The notes under the pieces were generated by a model. The model saw nothing but the letters and a program-made list of their open reading frames with translations, did not search any database and was not told the DNA's origin. From the NCBI GenBank assembly GCA_001941225.1, contig MSHM01000041.1, positions 1 to 56,682 of the forward strand: a stretch of 56,682 nucleotides of DNA, written 5' to 3'. Source of the stretch: Oscillospiraceae bacterium Zagget12 (GTDB lineage: Bacteria; Bacillota; Clostridia; UBA1381). Positions 25,144 to 34,186 of the stretch are shown here, in pieces (within the stretch, counting starts at the first letter, position 1; every line of letters starts with the position of its first letter). The position numbers were made by a program, and so were the translations under genes.

Positions 25144-26532
25144 TTAAAATCTGAAATACAAAAACGGGTTATAGGTTTGTCCCACAAGCAGCACAAAGCA
25201 CGCGCCCAATCCCAGCATCACAAGCAAGGGCTGCGATATTGCCGCAAAGACGTTTGATTTCTTGCACAAATGGTTATATATAACCGACGGCACCGGCGTG
25301 GACGCGATAGCGCACATTGCGAAAAGCCACGCGTTTGTGCAGAACGCGGAAACAGCCGTCAGGTCATAGAGAGCCGTATTCACTCCGAACGCGCTCTTTG
25401 CAAACGTCCACAGCGCGCCCAAATCCGTAAAATAGAACAGCGCCCAACCGAGTATAACGAAAAACATCGTATATATATAACAGAGCGGCGCGGGAATTTT
25501 CAGCAGCTTTTTTCGGAAAAGATTTTTTTCCGCCAATAAAAGCAGCGCGTAAAAAAGTCCCCAAAGCACAAAATTCCAGCTTGCACCGTGCCAAAAGCCG
25601 GTAAGCAGCCACACTATGAGTATATTGCGTATGGGACGGTAGCGATTTCCGCCCAATGGGATATACACATAATCACGGAAAAACGAGGACAACGAAATAT
25701 GCCACCTGCGCCAAAATTCCGTGATATTCCTTGAGATATACGGATATTCAAAGTTTTCGGGAAAATGAAAGCCGAGCATACGTCCCAGACCTATCGCCAT
25801 ATCGCTGTAGCCGGAAAAGTCGAAATATATCTGAAAGGTGTACATAATAATTCCGAGCCAAGAGGACATAACCGTCAGCCGCGTGCTGTCCAAAATCATA
25901 GACGCCGCGCTGCCGGCGCTGTTGGCAAGCATTACCTTTTTGCATAATCCCGCGGTAAAGCGTCTTACGCCGTATGCGAAATCCTCCGCCGTTACCCTCC
26001 TGTCGGTCAGCTCCGCCGCTACGGAGGAATAGCGCACAATGGGTCCCGCCACAAGCTGCGGAAACATCGAAACATACGCCAAAAAGCTTAAAAAGGACTT
26101 CTGAACGCGCGTTTTTCCGCGGTACATATCAATCGTATATGAAAGTGTTTGGAATGTATAAAACGATATTCCGATAGGCAGCTCAAGTCCCGGCTTTGGA
26201 ATATCTGTGTGAAAAATCAAATTTATATTATCGGTAAAAAACCCCGAATATTTGAATACAACAAGAAGTCCGAGGTTTATGACAAGCGACGATACAAGAG
26301 CTATTGTCGCGCCCGCGCGCGCGTAGTATTTATCTATAACGCGCCCGTTTACGTAGTCCACAAGCGCGCTGAAAATCAGCAGCACCACCCATACGGGTTC
26401 GCCCCACGCATAGAAAAACAGCGAAACAATAACCAGTATTATATTTTTATATGTAATGCTCTTTGAGATGTTATATGCAATCAGCATCACCGGCAGAAAT
26501 ATGCACATAAACATTAGGCTTGAAAATACCAA
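25144..26532 (-). CDS. MBOAT family O-acyltransferase (AlgI-like)
   Basis: A 462-residue polytopic membrane O-acyltransferase that passes acetyl groups across the membrane for polysaccharide acetylation. Family motifs include the N-terminal MVFSSLMFMCIFLPV, LPIGISFYTFQTLSY, FDFSGYSDMAIGLGRMLGF, NITEFWRRWHISLSSFFRDYVYIPLGGNR and the catalytic histidine in LLTGFWHGASWNF. The start is a TTG at 26532, supported by AGGAGG 8 bases upstream; a downstream ATG at 26514 lacks a site. With the DHHW gene it forms a two-gene operon. The acceptor polymer is unknown; no alginate genes or dlt genes are nearby. Confidence 0.93.
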   Translation of the reverse strand: MVFSSLMFMCIFLPVMLIAYNISKSITYKNIILVIVSLFFYAWGEPVWVVLLIFSALVDYVNGRVIDKYYARAGATIALVSSLVINLGLLVVFKYSGFFTDNINLIFHTDIPKPGLELPIGISFYTFQTLSYTIDMYRGKTRVQKSFLSFLAYVSMFPQLVAGPIVRYSSVAAELTDRRVTAEDFAYGVRRFTAGLCKKVMLANSAGSAASMILDSTRLTVMSSWLGIIMYTFQIYFDFSGYSDMAIGLGRMLGFHFPENFEYPYISRNITEFWRRWHISLSSFFRDYVYIPLGGNRYRPIRNILIVWLLTGFWHGASWNFVLWGLFYALLLLAEKNLFRKKLLKIPAPLCYIYTMFFVILGWALFYFTDLGALWTFAKSAFGVNTALYDLTAVSAFCTNAWLFAMCAIASTPVPSVIYNHLCKKSNVFAAISQPLLVMLGLGACFVLLVGQTYNPFLYFRF

Positions 26533-26533
26533 A

Positions 26534-26589
26534 ATTGACCCTCCTGTTTTTGTTTACCGGAAAGAATTATAACACACGGGAGGGTCAAT
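26534..26589. repeat. 11-base inverted repeat spanning the MBOAT promoter and ribosome binding site
   Basis: ATTGACCCTCC (26534-26544) and GGAGGGTCAAT (26579-26589) are perfect inverted copies with a 34-base gap. The right arm lies within the spacer between the -35 and -10 boxes of the minus-strand promoter, and the left arm contains the ribosome binding site on the minus strand. Confidence 0.7.
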
Positions 26590-26594
26590 GTCAA
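26566..26594 (-). promoter_or_regulatory. Promoter of the MBOAT-DHHW operon
   Basis: Minus strand TTGACA (26594-26589), 17-base spacer, TATAAT (26571-26566); predicted transcript start near 26559. Confidence 0.78.
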
Positions 26595-26627
26595 ATAATA
26601 CTGCCGACAAAACCCGACAGCTTTTTT

Positions 26628-27731
26628 CTATTTGAATATTTCGGCTATCTTTGTCATAACCGAGCTTATCCTTATGCTCTGCGGACAGACGCTTTCACAC
26701 TTTTTGCACTTTCTGCATTGGTCGGCGCCCTTTTCAAGCTCCGCGTATATCGCCTTAGCCTTGCCCATATCCAACGCCGTGGCGTTATACGCCTCAAAGG
26801 TTTTGGGAATATCCAATCCGAAGGGGCACGGCATACAATACGCGCACTTTGTGCAGGGCACAAGCGCCATTTTATCGAATACCTCCTTGGCGCGGGCAAG
26901 CATATCGAGGTTCTCGCTTGACAACATTCCAACCTCCGCCTTATCCGCGTATTCCATATTTGAGCAAACCTGATCCATCACGCCCATTCCGCTCAAAATA
27001 AGAGATACCTCCTCGCGGTTCCACAAAAAGTCCATCGCCCATTCCACGGAGGATTTTTCGTCCGAAAGGGTTTCGGCAACCTGCGGCGACAAATTCGCAA
27101 GCTTTCCGCCCAAAAGCGGCTCCATTATTACAACGTCAATTCCCTTTTTATGAGCGTATTCCAATCCCTCGGTGCCCGCCTGGTAATTCAGGTTTATGTA
27201 GTTGTACTGTATCTGACAAAACTCCCACGCCGGATTGGCGTCGATGATTTTCTTGAAGGTTTCAAGGTCATCATGGAACGAAAAGCCTATATGGCGTATT
27301 TTTCCGTCTGCCTTTGCCTTATTCAGCTTATCTATAAGATTGAATTTCTCTACGATATTTGTAAATCTGTCCTTGCTTAAAGCGTGCATAAGGTAGAAAT
27401 CTATATGGTCGGTTTGCAGTCTTTTAAGCTGCTCGTCAAGCATACGGTCGAAGTCGTCCTCGCTTTTAACTCTCCATGTGGGACATTTTGTAGCAAAATT
27501 GATTTTATCGCGGTAGGGCTTTAAAACCTCGCCTATAAAGCTCTCGCTCATCTCCTCGTGATACACATACGCGCTGTCAAAATAATTCACGCCGTTTTCC
27601 GCCGCGTATCTTAACATTTCCGCTGATTTTTCCTTGTCAATATCCGCCGCGTTTTTCGATGTGGTCGGGAATCTCATACAACCGAATCCCAAAACCGACA
27701 CTCTTTCTCCGGCAAGTGTTCTGTACTTCAT
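26628..27731 (-). CDS. Aldo/keto reductase with C-terminal 4Fe-4S domain
   Basis: A 367-residue oxidoreductase. The TIM-barrel aldo/keto reductase domain (about 1-270) has the catalytic aspartate-tyrosine region NYFDSAYVYHEEMSE, the lysine in FATKCP, and the histidine in DHIDFYLMHAL. The C-terminal 90 residues hold ferredoxin-like cysteine groups, CTKCAYCMPCP and CRKCKKCESVCP, typical of the clostridial ferredoxin-linked AKR subgroup. ATG 27731 has AAAGGA 9 bases upstream; an in-frame TTG at 27740 lies too close to it. It starts 5 bases after the mnmG stop, as the third gene of the YesL-mnmG-AKR operon. Substrate unknown. Confidence 0.93.
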   Translation of the reverse strand: MKYRTLAGERVSVLGFGCMRFPTTSKNAADIDKEKSAEMLRYAAENGVNYFDSAYVYHEEMSESFIGEVLKPYRDKINFATKCPTWRVKSEDDFDRMLDEQLKRLQTDHIDFYLMHALSKDRFTNIVEKFNLIDKLNKAKADGKIRHIGFSFHDDLETFKKIIDANPAWEFCQIQYNYINLNYQAGTEGLEYAHKKGIDVVIMEPLLGGKLANLSPQVAETLSDEKSSVEWAMDFLWNREEVSLILSGMGVMDQVCSNMEYADKAEVGMLSSENLDMLARAKEVFDKMALVPCTKCAYCMPCPFGLDIPKTFEAYNATALDMGKAKAIYAELEKGADQCRKCKKCESVCPQSIRISSVMTKIAEIFK

Positions 27732-27736
27732 AGCAA

Positions 27737-29617
27737 TCAATCCTTTCTTTCTTCATTTTTTTGTGTTTCAAGCCATACGATAAGCACCGACATATCCGAC
27801 GGCGAAACGCCCGATATTCTCGACGCCTGACCCAATGACTTCGGCTGTATCTTATTCAATTTCTGCCTTGCCTCCAGGCGCAGACCGTGTATGTCGGAAT
27901 AATCCTGATTTTCGGGCAGCAGCTTTTCCTCCATTTTCTTAAACTGCTCAACCTGCGCAATCTGCCTCTTTATATATCCGTCGTATTTCAGCTTTATTTC
28001 CACCTGCTCGCATACCGCGTCGGGCAGAGGAGAACGGTTAGGGTCGGCATCGGCTGTTTTTTCGTAGTCAAGCTCCGGACGCTTAAGCATATCGCTCAGC
28101 CTTATGCCGGTTTTAACCGGCGCGGAGCCGCTGCGCTCCAAAATCGGATTTGCCTCCTTTGGCGGCACGACTATTTTGGATATTCTTTCGATTTCCTTTT
28201 TAATCATATCTGTTTTTTCAAGGAATTTTTTATAACGCTCCTCGCTTATAAGTCCCACCCTGTAGCCGAACGGCGTAAGACGCTCGTCGGCGTTGTCCTG
28301 CCGCAAAAGCAGACGGTATTCCGAGCGCGACGTCATCATTCTGTAAGGCTCGTTCGTGCCCTTTGTTATCAGGTCGTCAATAAGCGTGCCGATATAGCCG
28401 TCCGAGCGCTTAAGTATCAGCGGCGGCTCGTTCTTCAGCTTGAGCGCCGCGTTTATGCCGGCGATAAGTCCCTGAGCAGCCGCCTCCTCATAGCCGGACG
28501 TGCCGTTAAACTGACCCGCGCCGTAAAGTCCGCCTACAGTCTTAAATTCAAGAGCGGCAGTAAGCTGGGTCGGGTCGCAGCAGTCGTATTCAATGGCGTA
28601 TGCGCTGCGCATTATCTCAACATTTTCAAGTCCCTCGACGCTCCTGTACATTTCAAGCTGCACGTCCTCCGGCATACTCGTCGAAAATCCCTGCGCATAC
28701 ATCTCCTTTGTGTCAAGCCCCATCGGCTCAATAAAAAGCTGATGCCTCGGCTTATCCGCAAAGCGCACCACCTTATCCTCGATGGACGGGCAATATCTCG
28801 GTCCCACGCCCTCAACCATTCCGCCGTACATAGCGGAGCGGTTTAAATTGTCGCGAATAATCTTATGTGTTTTTTCGTTCGTGTACACAAGATAGCACGG
28901 TACGAGATTTTTTCCCGTATTCTCCGTTTCAAAGGAGAACGGCACTATTTTTTCGTCGCCCTCCTCAATCTCCATTTTGGAGTAACCGAGCGTGTCGGCG
29001 TGTATTCTCGCGGGAGTACCCGTCTTAAAGCGTTTAAGCTCAATGCCGAGCCGGCGCAGATTCTCCGACAGCTCATTTGCCGGAAACATTCCGTCCGGTC
29101 CGCTCTCGCGCGAATAATTTCCTATTAAAATTTTACCCTTAAGATATGTTCCGCTCGCGATTACCGCCGCTCTTACGCGGTATTGCGCACCCGTTTGCGT
29201 CACGACGCCCGTAACGTTATTGTTTTCATCGGTCAGTATATTTACGATTTCCGCCTGCTTAATCTGCAAATTTTCTTGATTTTCAAGACGCTTTTTCATT
29301 TCGGCATGATATTTCTTACGGTCAATCTGAGCGCGCAGAGAATGTACGGCAGGACCTTTGCCGCGGTTGAGCATCTTGGACTGTATAAACGACGCGTCCG
29401 CCGCCTTGCCCATCTCGCCGCCGAGCGCATCCACCTCGCGTACAAGGTGTCCCTTTGCCGTTCCGCCTATGCTCGGATTGCAGGGAAGATTTCCTATAGC
29501 GTCAAGACTTATGGAAAACATAACCGTCTTAACGCCCAATCTTGCCGCCGCAAGCGCCGCCTCACAGCCGGCGTGTCCGCCGCCTATCACGGCAATATCG
29601 TATTCACCCAAAATCAT
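27737..29617 (-). CDS. mnmG: tRNA uridine-5-carboxymethylaminomethyl modification enzyme MnmG
   Basis: MnmG (GidA), with MnmE, installs the carboxymethylaminomethyl group on U34 of several tRNAs using FAD, NADH and methylene-tetrahydrofolate. The 626-residue length is normal. The FAD dinucleotide motif [19 protein letters not shown] is at the N-terminus, with [27 protein letters not shown], the [15 protein letters not shown] block containing an active-site cysteine, and the C-terminal [20 protein letters not shown] precedes the ATG, which overlaps the upstream stop by one base (TAATG). mnmE is not in the window, and rsmG, its usual neighbour, lies 27 kb away. Confidence 0.97.
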   Translation of the reverse strand: MILGEYDIAVIGGGHAGCEAALAAARLGVKTVMFSISLDAIGNLPCNPSIGGTAKGHLVREVDALGGEMGKAADASFIQSKMLNRGKGPAVHSLRAQIDRKKYHAEMKKRLENQENLQIKQAEIVNILTDENNNVTGVVTQTGAQYRVRAAVIASGTYLKGKILIGNYSRESGPDGMFPANELSENLRRLGIELKRFKTGTPARIHADTLGYSKMEIEEGDEKIVPFSFETENTGKNLVPCYLVYTNEKTHKIIRDNLNRSAMYGGMVEGVGPRYCPSIEDKVVRFADKPRHQLFIEPMGLDTKEMYAQGFSTSMPEDVQLEMYRSVEGLENVEIMRSAYAIEYDCCDPTQLTAALEFKTVGGLYGAGQFNGTSGYEEAAAQGLIAGINAALKLKNEPPLILKRSDGYIGTLIDDLITKGTNEPYRMMTSRSEYRLLLRQDNADERLTPFGYRVGLISEERYKKFLEKTDMIKKEIERISKIVVPPKEANPILERSGSAPVKTGIRLSDMLKRPELDYEKTADADPNRSPLPDAVCEQVEIKLKYDGYIKRQIAQVEQFKKMEEKLLPENQDYSDIHGLRLEARQKLNKIQPKSLGQASRISGVSPSDMSVLIVWLETQKNEERKD

Positions 29618-30504
29618 TACGCGTCCTCCTCGATGTATTCGATTTTCGGCTGTTTTTTCTTCATATCCTTTAAAATCGAGCGTTCTATCACTCTCGCCGC
29701 GTAAAACTCACCCGGATAACGCGTTATGCAAAGTCCTATTACCGCGACTATAAGCGCCGCCGCAATCGGGTTTATAAACAGGAACAGTGCAAACAGCACC
29801 GCGACATTGACAAGCAATGTAAAGAAATTGCCCGGAAGCTTTGCAAGCGTCATTATAAGCGCGTTCTTATACAGCGCGCCTATTTTACATTCAAACGTGA
29901 CCATCATCTGATACAAATACGGGTGCATCATTGTATATATTATAAGCGCAAGCACCATTACATAGGTAAGCAGCATCCACAGTATACTTCCCGAACTCGC
30001 GTACAGGGAATAGTAGAAATGCACCGCGTTAATACCCAATACAAATACTACCGCGTCAATTATAACCACAATCATTCCCTGCTTGAAGTTTTCCTTGAAT
30101 TTATCCTTGCCGTCGCTTGCGACCCACACGGGCTCGCCCCTGGTAAAGCACCTGTTCACATATGCGTAAGCCGCCGACGCCGGACCGGAGCCCCACAACA
30201 CAAACACGGCAACCGCAAGCATAAGCGCGAGCATTATCTGCAAATCCGCTGCGCTAAAGCCGGTACCCTCCATTGCCGCCGCCATAGACGTGACAATACT
30301 CGTGTTCGCAAGCATAACCATTCCTACAACGAACAATATCGCTATCCACAACAAGCTCACCAATGTATACAGGCAGTTCGCGCCGATAAATTTGGAAAAC
30401 TTATGTATTAAAATATCAAAAAATAAGAAAAACCCTTTCTTTTTAGGCGCATTTTTGTCCACGCCTTTTCCCGGCTTGTCATAGCCGCCGCCGAATAATC
30501 CCAT
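29617..30504 (-). CDS. YesL/DUF624-like membrane protein
   Basis: A 295-residue membrane protein with about six hydrophobic segments. The block [41 protein letters not shown] resembles the YesL/DUF624 family, whose members often sit near sugar ABC transporters; function is unknown. The N-terminus has a Lys-rich cytoplasmic stretch ([14 protein letters not shown]) and the C-terminus a charged tail ([17 protein letters not shown]). It shares a TAATG junction with mnmG, an unusual partner for this family. It is the first gene of its operon, driven by the minus side of a symmetric promoter. Confidence 0.78.
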   Translation of the reverse strand: MGLFGGGYDKPGKGVDKNAPKKKGFFLFFDILIHKFSKFIGANCLYTLVSLLWIAILFVVGMVMLANTSIVTSMAAAMEGTGFSAADLQIMLALMLAVAVFVLWGSGPASAAYAYVNRCFTRGEPVWVASDGKDKFKENFKQGMIVVIIDAVVFVLGINAVHFYYSLYASSGSILWMLLTYVMVLALIIYTMMHPYLYQMMVTFECKIGALYKNALIMTLAKLPGNFFTLLVNVAVLFALFLFINPIAAALIVAVIGLCITRYPGEFYAARVIERSILKDMKKKQPKIEYIEEDA

Positions 30505-30545
30505 ATTAATCTCTCCTTTATTTTTTTTCTGTAATCCTGTAAAGT

Positions 30546-30579
30546 ATATTGTAACATATTTTTTTTTGTGTTACAATAT
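30546..30579. promoter_or_regulatory. Palindromic bidirectional promoter
   Basis: ATATTGTAACA (30546-30556) and TGTTACAATAT (30569-30579) are perfect inverted copies around a 12-base spacer. Because of the symmetry both strands read TTGTAA-17-TACAAT: plus at 30549-30577, toward the RluA gene, and minus at 30576-30548, toward the YesL-mnmG operon. Either the element is a divergent promoter pair or a repressor site overlapping one. Confidence 0.65.
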
Positions 30580-30617
30580 CTAAAATCAGATATTTTTACT
30601 CACGGAGGAGATTTAAC

Positions 30618-31544
30618 GTGAAAGAGGTTACAATAAACGAAAACGACGCGGGTCAAAGACTTGACAAATTTTTGACAAAATATCTCGCGAATATGCCGCA
30701 GAGTATGCTGTATAAGAGTCTCAGAAAAAACTGCGTGCGCGTAAACGGCGCGCATATAAGGGACGGAAAATATATGCTCCGCACGGGCGATGTGCTCAGG
30801 CTTTATCTTAAAGACGAATTTTTCGAGCCGCAGAGCGGTTTTGCGGCGGGCAATTCCGACATTGACGTGGTATACGAGGACGAAAATATTATACTTATAA
30901 ATAAGGAAAGCGGCATTGTGGTACATTCGGACGACAACGGGACGGATGATACTCTTCTGGGCAGAATGCAGAGCTACCTATATAAAAAGGGCGAGTACAA
31001 TCCCGAAAACGAGCATAGCTTTGCGCCCGCGTTCGCGAACCGCCTTGACCGCAACACCTCGGGCATAATAATCGGCGCTAAAAATGCCGCTGCGCTCCGC
31101 ATAATCAACGAAAAAATAAGGAACCGCGAAATAAAAAAGCTGTATCTTTGCGTTGCGGACGGACAAATGGAGGGCGGCGGCACCTTGACGGCATATCTTG
31201 AGCGCGGCGAAAAAAAAGTGTCCGTAACGGACACTTTGGTCGCAAATTCAAAAAATATAAAGACCAAATACACCGTAATCGCCTCGCGCGGCGGCAAGTC
31301 GCTTATCGAGGTCGAGCTTGAAACAGGACGCACCCATCAAATACGCGCTCAATTCGCGCATATAGGTCACCCGCTTTCCGGCGACAAAAAATACGGCTCG
31401 CACTCCGGCGGCAAAATGAAACTCACAAGCTACAAGCTGCGCTTTGAATTTCGCTCCGATGCCGGTATTTTAAACTATCTAAACGGCAGAGAATTTCAGA
31501 TTGAACCCGATTTCTCCTCTACCTTTTCGCAGCAAAACTCATAA
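30618..31544 (+). CDS. RluA family pseudouridine synthase
   Basis: Isomerises specific uridines in rRNA or tRNA to pseudouridine. The 308-residue protein has an N-terminal S4 RNA-binding domain (GQRLDKFLTKYLANMPQSMLYKSLRKNCVRVNG, about 10-60) and a catalytic domain with ILINKESGIVVH, the active-site NRLDRNTSGIIIGAKN (the aspartate after RL), and the GRTHQIRAQFAHIGHPLSGDKKYG motif. The family usually has HRLDR; here the first residue is asparagine. GGAGGAG precedes the GTG start at 30618. The target cannot be assigned among RluC, RluD and the YlyB-type paralogues. Its last 49 bases overlap the end of the convergent glycosyltransferase gene. Confidence 0.93.
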   Translation: MKEVTINENDAGQRLDKFLTKYLANMPQSMLYKSLRKNCVRVNGAHIRDGKYMLRTGDVLRLYLKDEFFEPQSGFAAGNSDIDVVYEDENIILINKESGIVVHSDDNGTDDTLLGRMQSYLYKKGEYNPENEHSFAPAFANRLDRNTSGIIIGAKNAAALRIINEKIRNREIKKLYLCVADGQMEGGGTLTAYLERGEKKVSVTDTLVANSKNIKTKYTVIASRGGKSLIEVELETGRTHQIRAQFAHIGHPLSGDKKYGSHSGGKMKLTSYKLRFEFRSDAGILNYLNGREFQIEPDFSSTFSQQNS

Positions 31545-32620
31545 AGATTATAGGCGGCGTTTCTCTTGCCCAAATGCCTTACGCTTTCCTCCATAAGCTC
31601 CTTTCTCCAAGGACAGCCGAGTATTAAATTAACAGCCTCGGCAACGGAAAAATTCTTATTCACCATTATCGCCGCGCCGTTATTGACAAGAAATCCGAGG
31701 TTCCTGTCCTCATGCCCGGGTATGGGATTCATCGTTATCATCGGGAGTCCCTTTGCGAGAGCCTCGGAGGTCGTAAGACCGCCCGGCTTTGTTATTATGA
31801 AGTCGGCCGCGTCCATCATCACGTCCACATTATCGACAAAGCCGTAGGAATAAACCTTTTTCTTCCAATCAAACTCGTCCACGGCGCTTTTGATTTTTTT
31901 ATTTGAACCGCATACACATAATATCTGAAAATTATGAGTGCAGCTTTCCATTTCGGCAAGCAGCTGCTTTATGTTTCCGTATCCCATAGAGCCCATCATA
32001 ACAAGCACCGTGGGAATATCCTCTATTCCGAGCGCGGCGCGCGCCTCATTCTTTTCGATTTTTTCGGAGAATTGCTTTCTCACCGGCATTCCCAGCGGCA
32101 AAAGTTTCTTTTCGGCAATTCCCTTTTTCTGCATTTCAAAGGCAATCTGCTCATCGGGAATTACATAATAATCAAGCATAGTGCTTTCCCAGAACGGGTG
32201 AACGGTAAAATCCGTCACTATTCCTATGCTCGGGCAGTCTATAGCCGCGTTGTCCGCCAATATGCTTATACATATGCCGGCGTAGCTATGCGTGCCTATT
32301 ATCAAATCGGGACTGTATTCCCTTACGAATTTTTCAAGTCTGTTTGATATGAACCTCGAAAAAAGAGACATCAGCGAATGGCGGTCATAAGGCTCGTCCT
32401 TGCTTGCAAGCTTGCCGTATGCCTTGCCGTAGGTTTTCGCAAGATATTTTGTCGAAATAAGATAACCGTCCTGAATGGAATTTCCCAGACGGTGATTGAT
32501 ATAGTCAAAAATATCGAGCATATGGCACTGATGTCCTCTTTCTTCAAAACATTCCATTATCGCTTTCGCGGTGGAATGATGTCCGTATCCCGCTTTAACG
32601 GATAATAATAATACTTTCAC
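31496..32620 (-). CDS. MGDG synthase/UgtP-like processive glycolipid glycosyltransferase
   Basis: A 374-residue GT28-type glycosyltransferase that adds sugar to diacylglycerol, producing glycolipid such as the lipoteichoic acid anchor. The N-terminal MGDG-synthase domain has the family start LLLSVKAGYGHHSTAKAI and the IIGTHSYAGICIS region; the C-terminal domain has VLVMMGSMGYGNIKQLL and the nucleotide-sugar site ADFIITKPGGLTTSEALAKGLPMITMNPIPGHEDRNLGFLVNNGAA. GTG start, with AAGGGG upstream. The sugar and degree of processivity are not readable. It overlaps the 3' end of the pseudouridine synthase gene on the opposite strand. Confidence 0.92.
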   Translation of the reverse strand: MKVLLLSVKAGYGHHSTAKAIMECFEERGHQCHMLDIFDYINHRLGNSIQDGYLISTKYLAKTYGKAYGKLASKDEPYDRHSLMSLFSRFISNRLEKFVREYSPDLIIGTHSYAGICISILADNAAIDCPSIGIVTDFTVHPFWESTMLDYYVIPDEQIAFEMQKKGIAEKKLLPLGMPVRKQFSEKIEKNEARAALGIEDIPTVLVMMGSMGYGNIKQLLAEMESCTHNFQILCVCGSNKKIKSAVDEFDWKKKVYSYGFVDNVDVMMDAADFIITKPGGLTTSEALAKGLPMITMNPIPGHEDRNLGFLVNNGAAIMVNKNFSVAEAVNLILGCPWRKELMEESVRHLGKRNAAYNLYEFCCEKVEEKSGSI

Positions 32621-32666
32621 TTTATATACCCCTTATTTGTTTCGGGCAAAGCCCTTCGTTTGTACT

Positions 32667-32695
32667 ATTATATCAAATAAAAATATTTTTTTCAA
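32667..32695 (-). promoter_or_regulatory. Promoter of the glycolipid glycosyltransferase gene
   Basis: Minus strand TTGAAA (32695-32690), 17-base spacer, TATAAT (32672-32667). Its -35 is 5 bases from the -35 of the divergent MATE promoter. Confidence 0.75.
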
Positions 32696-32700
32696 CTGTA

Positions 32701-32729
32701 TTGACTTTACGAATATAATGGTCTATAAT
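32701..32729 (+). promoter_or_regulatory. Promoter of the MATE gene
   Basis: TTGACT (32701-32706), 17-base spacer, TATAAT (32724-32729), 36 bases upstream of the chosen ATG. Confidence 0.75.
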
Positions 32730-32765
32730 GGCATAAGTTTGTTTTGTTTTTCGGAGGTAAGCAGC

Positions 32766-34103
32766 ATGGTATATGATATGACAAGAGGAACTCCTCTTAA
32801 GATTATATTATCTTTTTCGGTGCCTATGCTTATAGGCAATATATTTCAACAGGTTTATAACTTCGCAGACGCGGCGGTGGTCGGCAGGTTTGTCGGCGCG
32901 GAGGCGCTCGCGGCGGTCGGCGCGACCAGCACGATAATCACCGTTATGATTTGTCTTATGATGGGACTTACAAACGGCGCGGGAATTATAATTTCGCAAT
33001 GTTTCGGCTCTCGTAATTTCGATGAAATGCGCAAAACCGTAACGGGACTTGTTTATATAATAGTTATTCTGTCCGCCGTAACATCGGCGGCGGGAATAAT
33101 TTTTTCGCGCGCGATACTTAATTTGCTCAGCACGCCCGCGCAGGTAATGGAGGACGCCGTAAAATACGTGAATATCATCTTTGCGTTCACAATAGGAACG
33201 GCAATGTATAACGCGTCCGGCGCGATACTCCGCAGCCTTGGCGACAGCCGCACTCCGCTTTACGCGCTGATACTCTCATCTCTTTTGAATGTGGCTTTGG
33301 ATTTGCTTTTTGTGGTAGTGTTCAATATGGGAGTTGCCGGCGCGGCGGCGGCAACCGGCGCGGCGCAGATAGTAAGCGCGATATTCTGTATAGTACATAT
33401 TATCCGCCGGCGCAAACAGCTTAATCTTGAAGGCATAACCTTTAAAACCACCTCTCTCGCGGTCGGGCGTATATTTACCACAGGACTTCCGGCGGCTCTG
33501 GAAAGCTGTCTTATCGCTCTCGGCACTATGAGCGTTCAAAGGCTTGTCAACTCCTTCGGAGCAATGACAATGGCGGCATATACCGCCGCGGTAAAAATCG
33601 ATACCGTAGCCATCGCGCCGATTATATCCATAGGCACATCGCTGTCGGTGTTTGCGGGACAGAATATGGGCGCGGGAAATATTGACAGAATTAAAAAGGG
33701 ACTTTATCAAACTCTTGCCGCTCTGATATGTATATGCGTGGTGCTTGCGGCGGTTATCGTCATTTTCCGCCGACAGCTGTTGGGGATTTTTCTCGATAAA
33801 ACCGAGGCGGCGGAGGCTATTGCAATAGGAAGTAAATACCTTACCATTGTATGCGTGGCATATATTGTAGCGGCTGTTATGCGCAGCTACCTTAACGTGC
33901 TGCGCGGCGCGGGTGACGTGAATACCTCGGCTGTTTCGGGTATACTGGAGCTTGCGGGCAGAATTATGTTCGCGTATATTTTGGTCAATTACCTCGGCTC
34001 GACAGGCATATGGATCGCCACGCCGATAGCGTGGGCAATGGGCGCGTCCGTGCCGGTTATCCGATATTATTCCGGTAAGTGGAAAACTAAAAAATTGGTG
34101 TAA
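32766..34103 (+). CDS. MATE family multidrug efflux transporter
   Basis: A 446-residue multidrug and toxin extrusion transporter with 12 predicted membrane segments in two related halves. The N-terminal half has TRGTPLKIILSFSVPMLIGNIFQQVYNFADAAVVGRFVGAEALAAVGAT, a strong family signature; the second half begins near residue 235 (RIFTTGLPAALESC) and includes FAGQNMGAGN. The start at 32766 has GGAGG 8 bases upstream; the open frame extends to 32637, but its extra 43 residues overlap the promoter and are not protein-like. It likely exchanges cationic compounds for Na+ or H+; substrates unknown. Confidence 0.94.
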   Translation: MVYDMTRGTPLKIILSFSVPMLIGNIFQQVYNFADAAVVGRFVGAEALAAVGATSTIITVMICLMMGLTNGAGIIISQCFGSRNFDEMRKTVTGLVYIIVILSAVTSAAGIIFSRAILNLLSTPAQVMEDAVKYVNIIFAFTIGTAMYNASGAILRSLGDSRTPLYALILSSLLNVALDLLFVVVFNMGVAGAAAATGAAQIVSAIFCIVHIIRRRKQLNLEGITFKTTSLAVGRIFTTGLPAALESCLIALGTMSVQRLVNSFGAMTMAAYTAAVKIDTVAIAPIISIGTSLSVFAGQNMGAGNIDRIKKGLYQTLAALICICVVLAAVIVIFRRQLLGIFLDKTEAAEAIAIGSKYLTIVCVAYIVAAVMRSYLNVLRGAGDVNTSAVSGILELAGRIMFAYILVNYLGSTGIWIATPIAWAMGASVPVIRYYSGKWKTKKLV

Positions 34104-34112
34104 AAATCGACG

Positions 34113-34140
34113 GCGGGCGACCGCAAGGGTCGCCCCTACG
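34113..34140. repeat. Dispersed palindrome (REP-like), copy 1
   Basis: GGGCGACC (34115-34122), a GCAA loop and GGGTCGCCC (34127-34135) are followed by CCTACG. The same plan (GC-rich hairpin plus CCCCTACG) recurs twice near 37411-37465. It sits between the MATE stop and its terminator. Confidence 0.65.
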
Positions 34141-34150
34141 AACGAACAAA

Positions 34151-34182
34151 AAAAAACGGAGCAAAAAACTGCTCCGTTTTTT
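34151..34182. terminator. Bidirectional intrinsic terminator after the MATE gene
   Basis: Twelve-base stem AAAAAACGGAGC / GCTCCGTTTTTT with an 8-base loop, with T-runs on both strands. It can end the MATE transcript (plus) and the beta-helix protein transcript (minus). Confidence 0.88.
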
Positions 34183-34186
34183 AAAT

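Noticed and set aside
27887-28846. 319-residue plus-strand frame opposite mnmG
   Set aside because: Reverse-strand shadow of the mnmG gene, whose identity is certain.
32637-32765. N-terminal extension of the MATE gene by 43 residues
   Set aside because: It covers both divergent promoters and is not similar to MATE proteins; the ATG at 32766 has a strong ribosome binding site.
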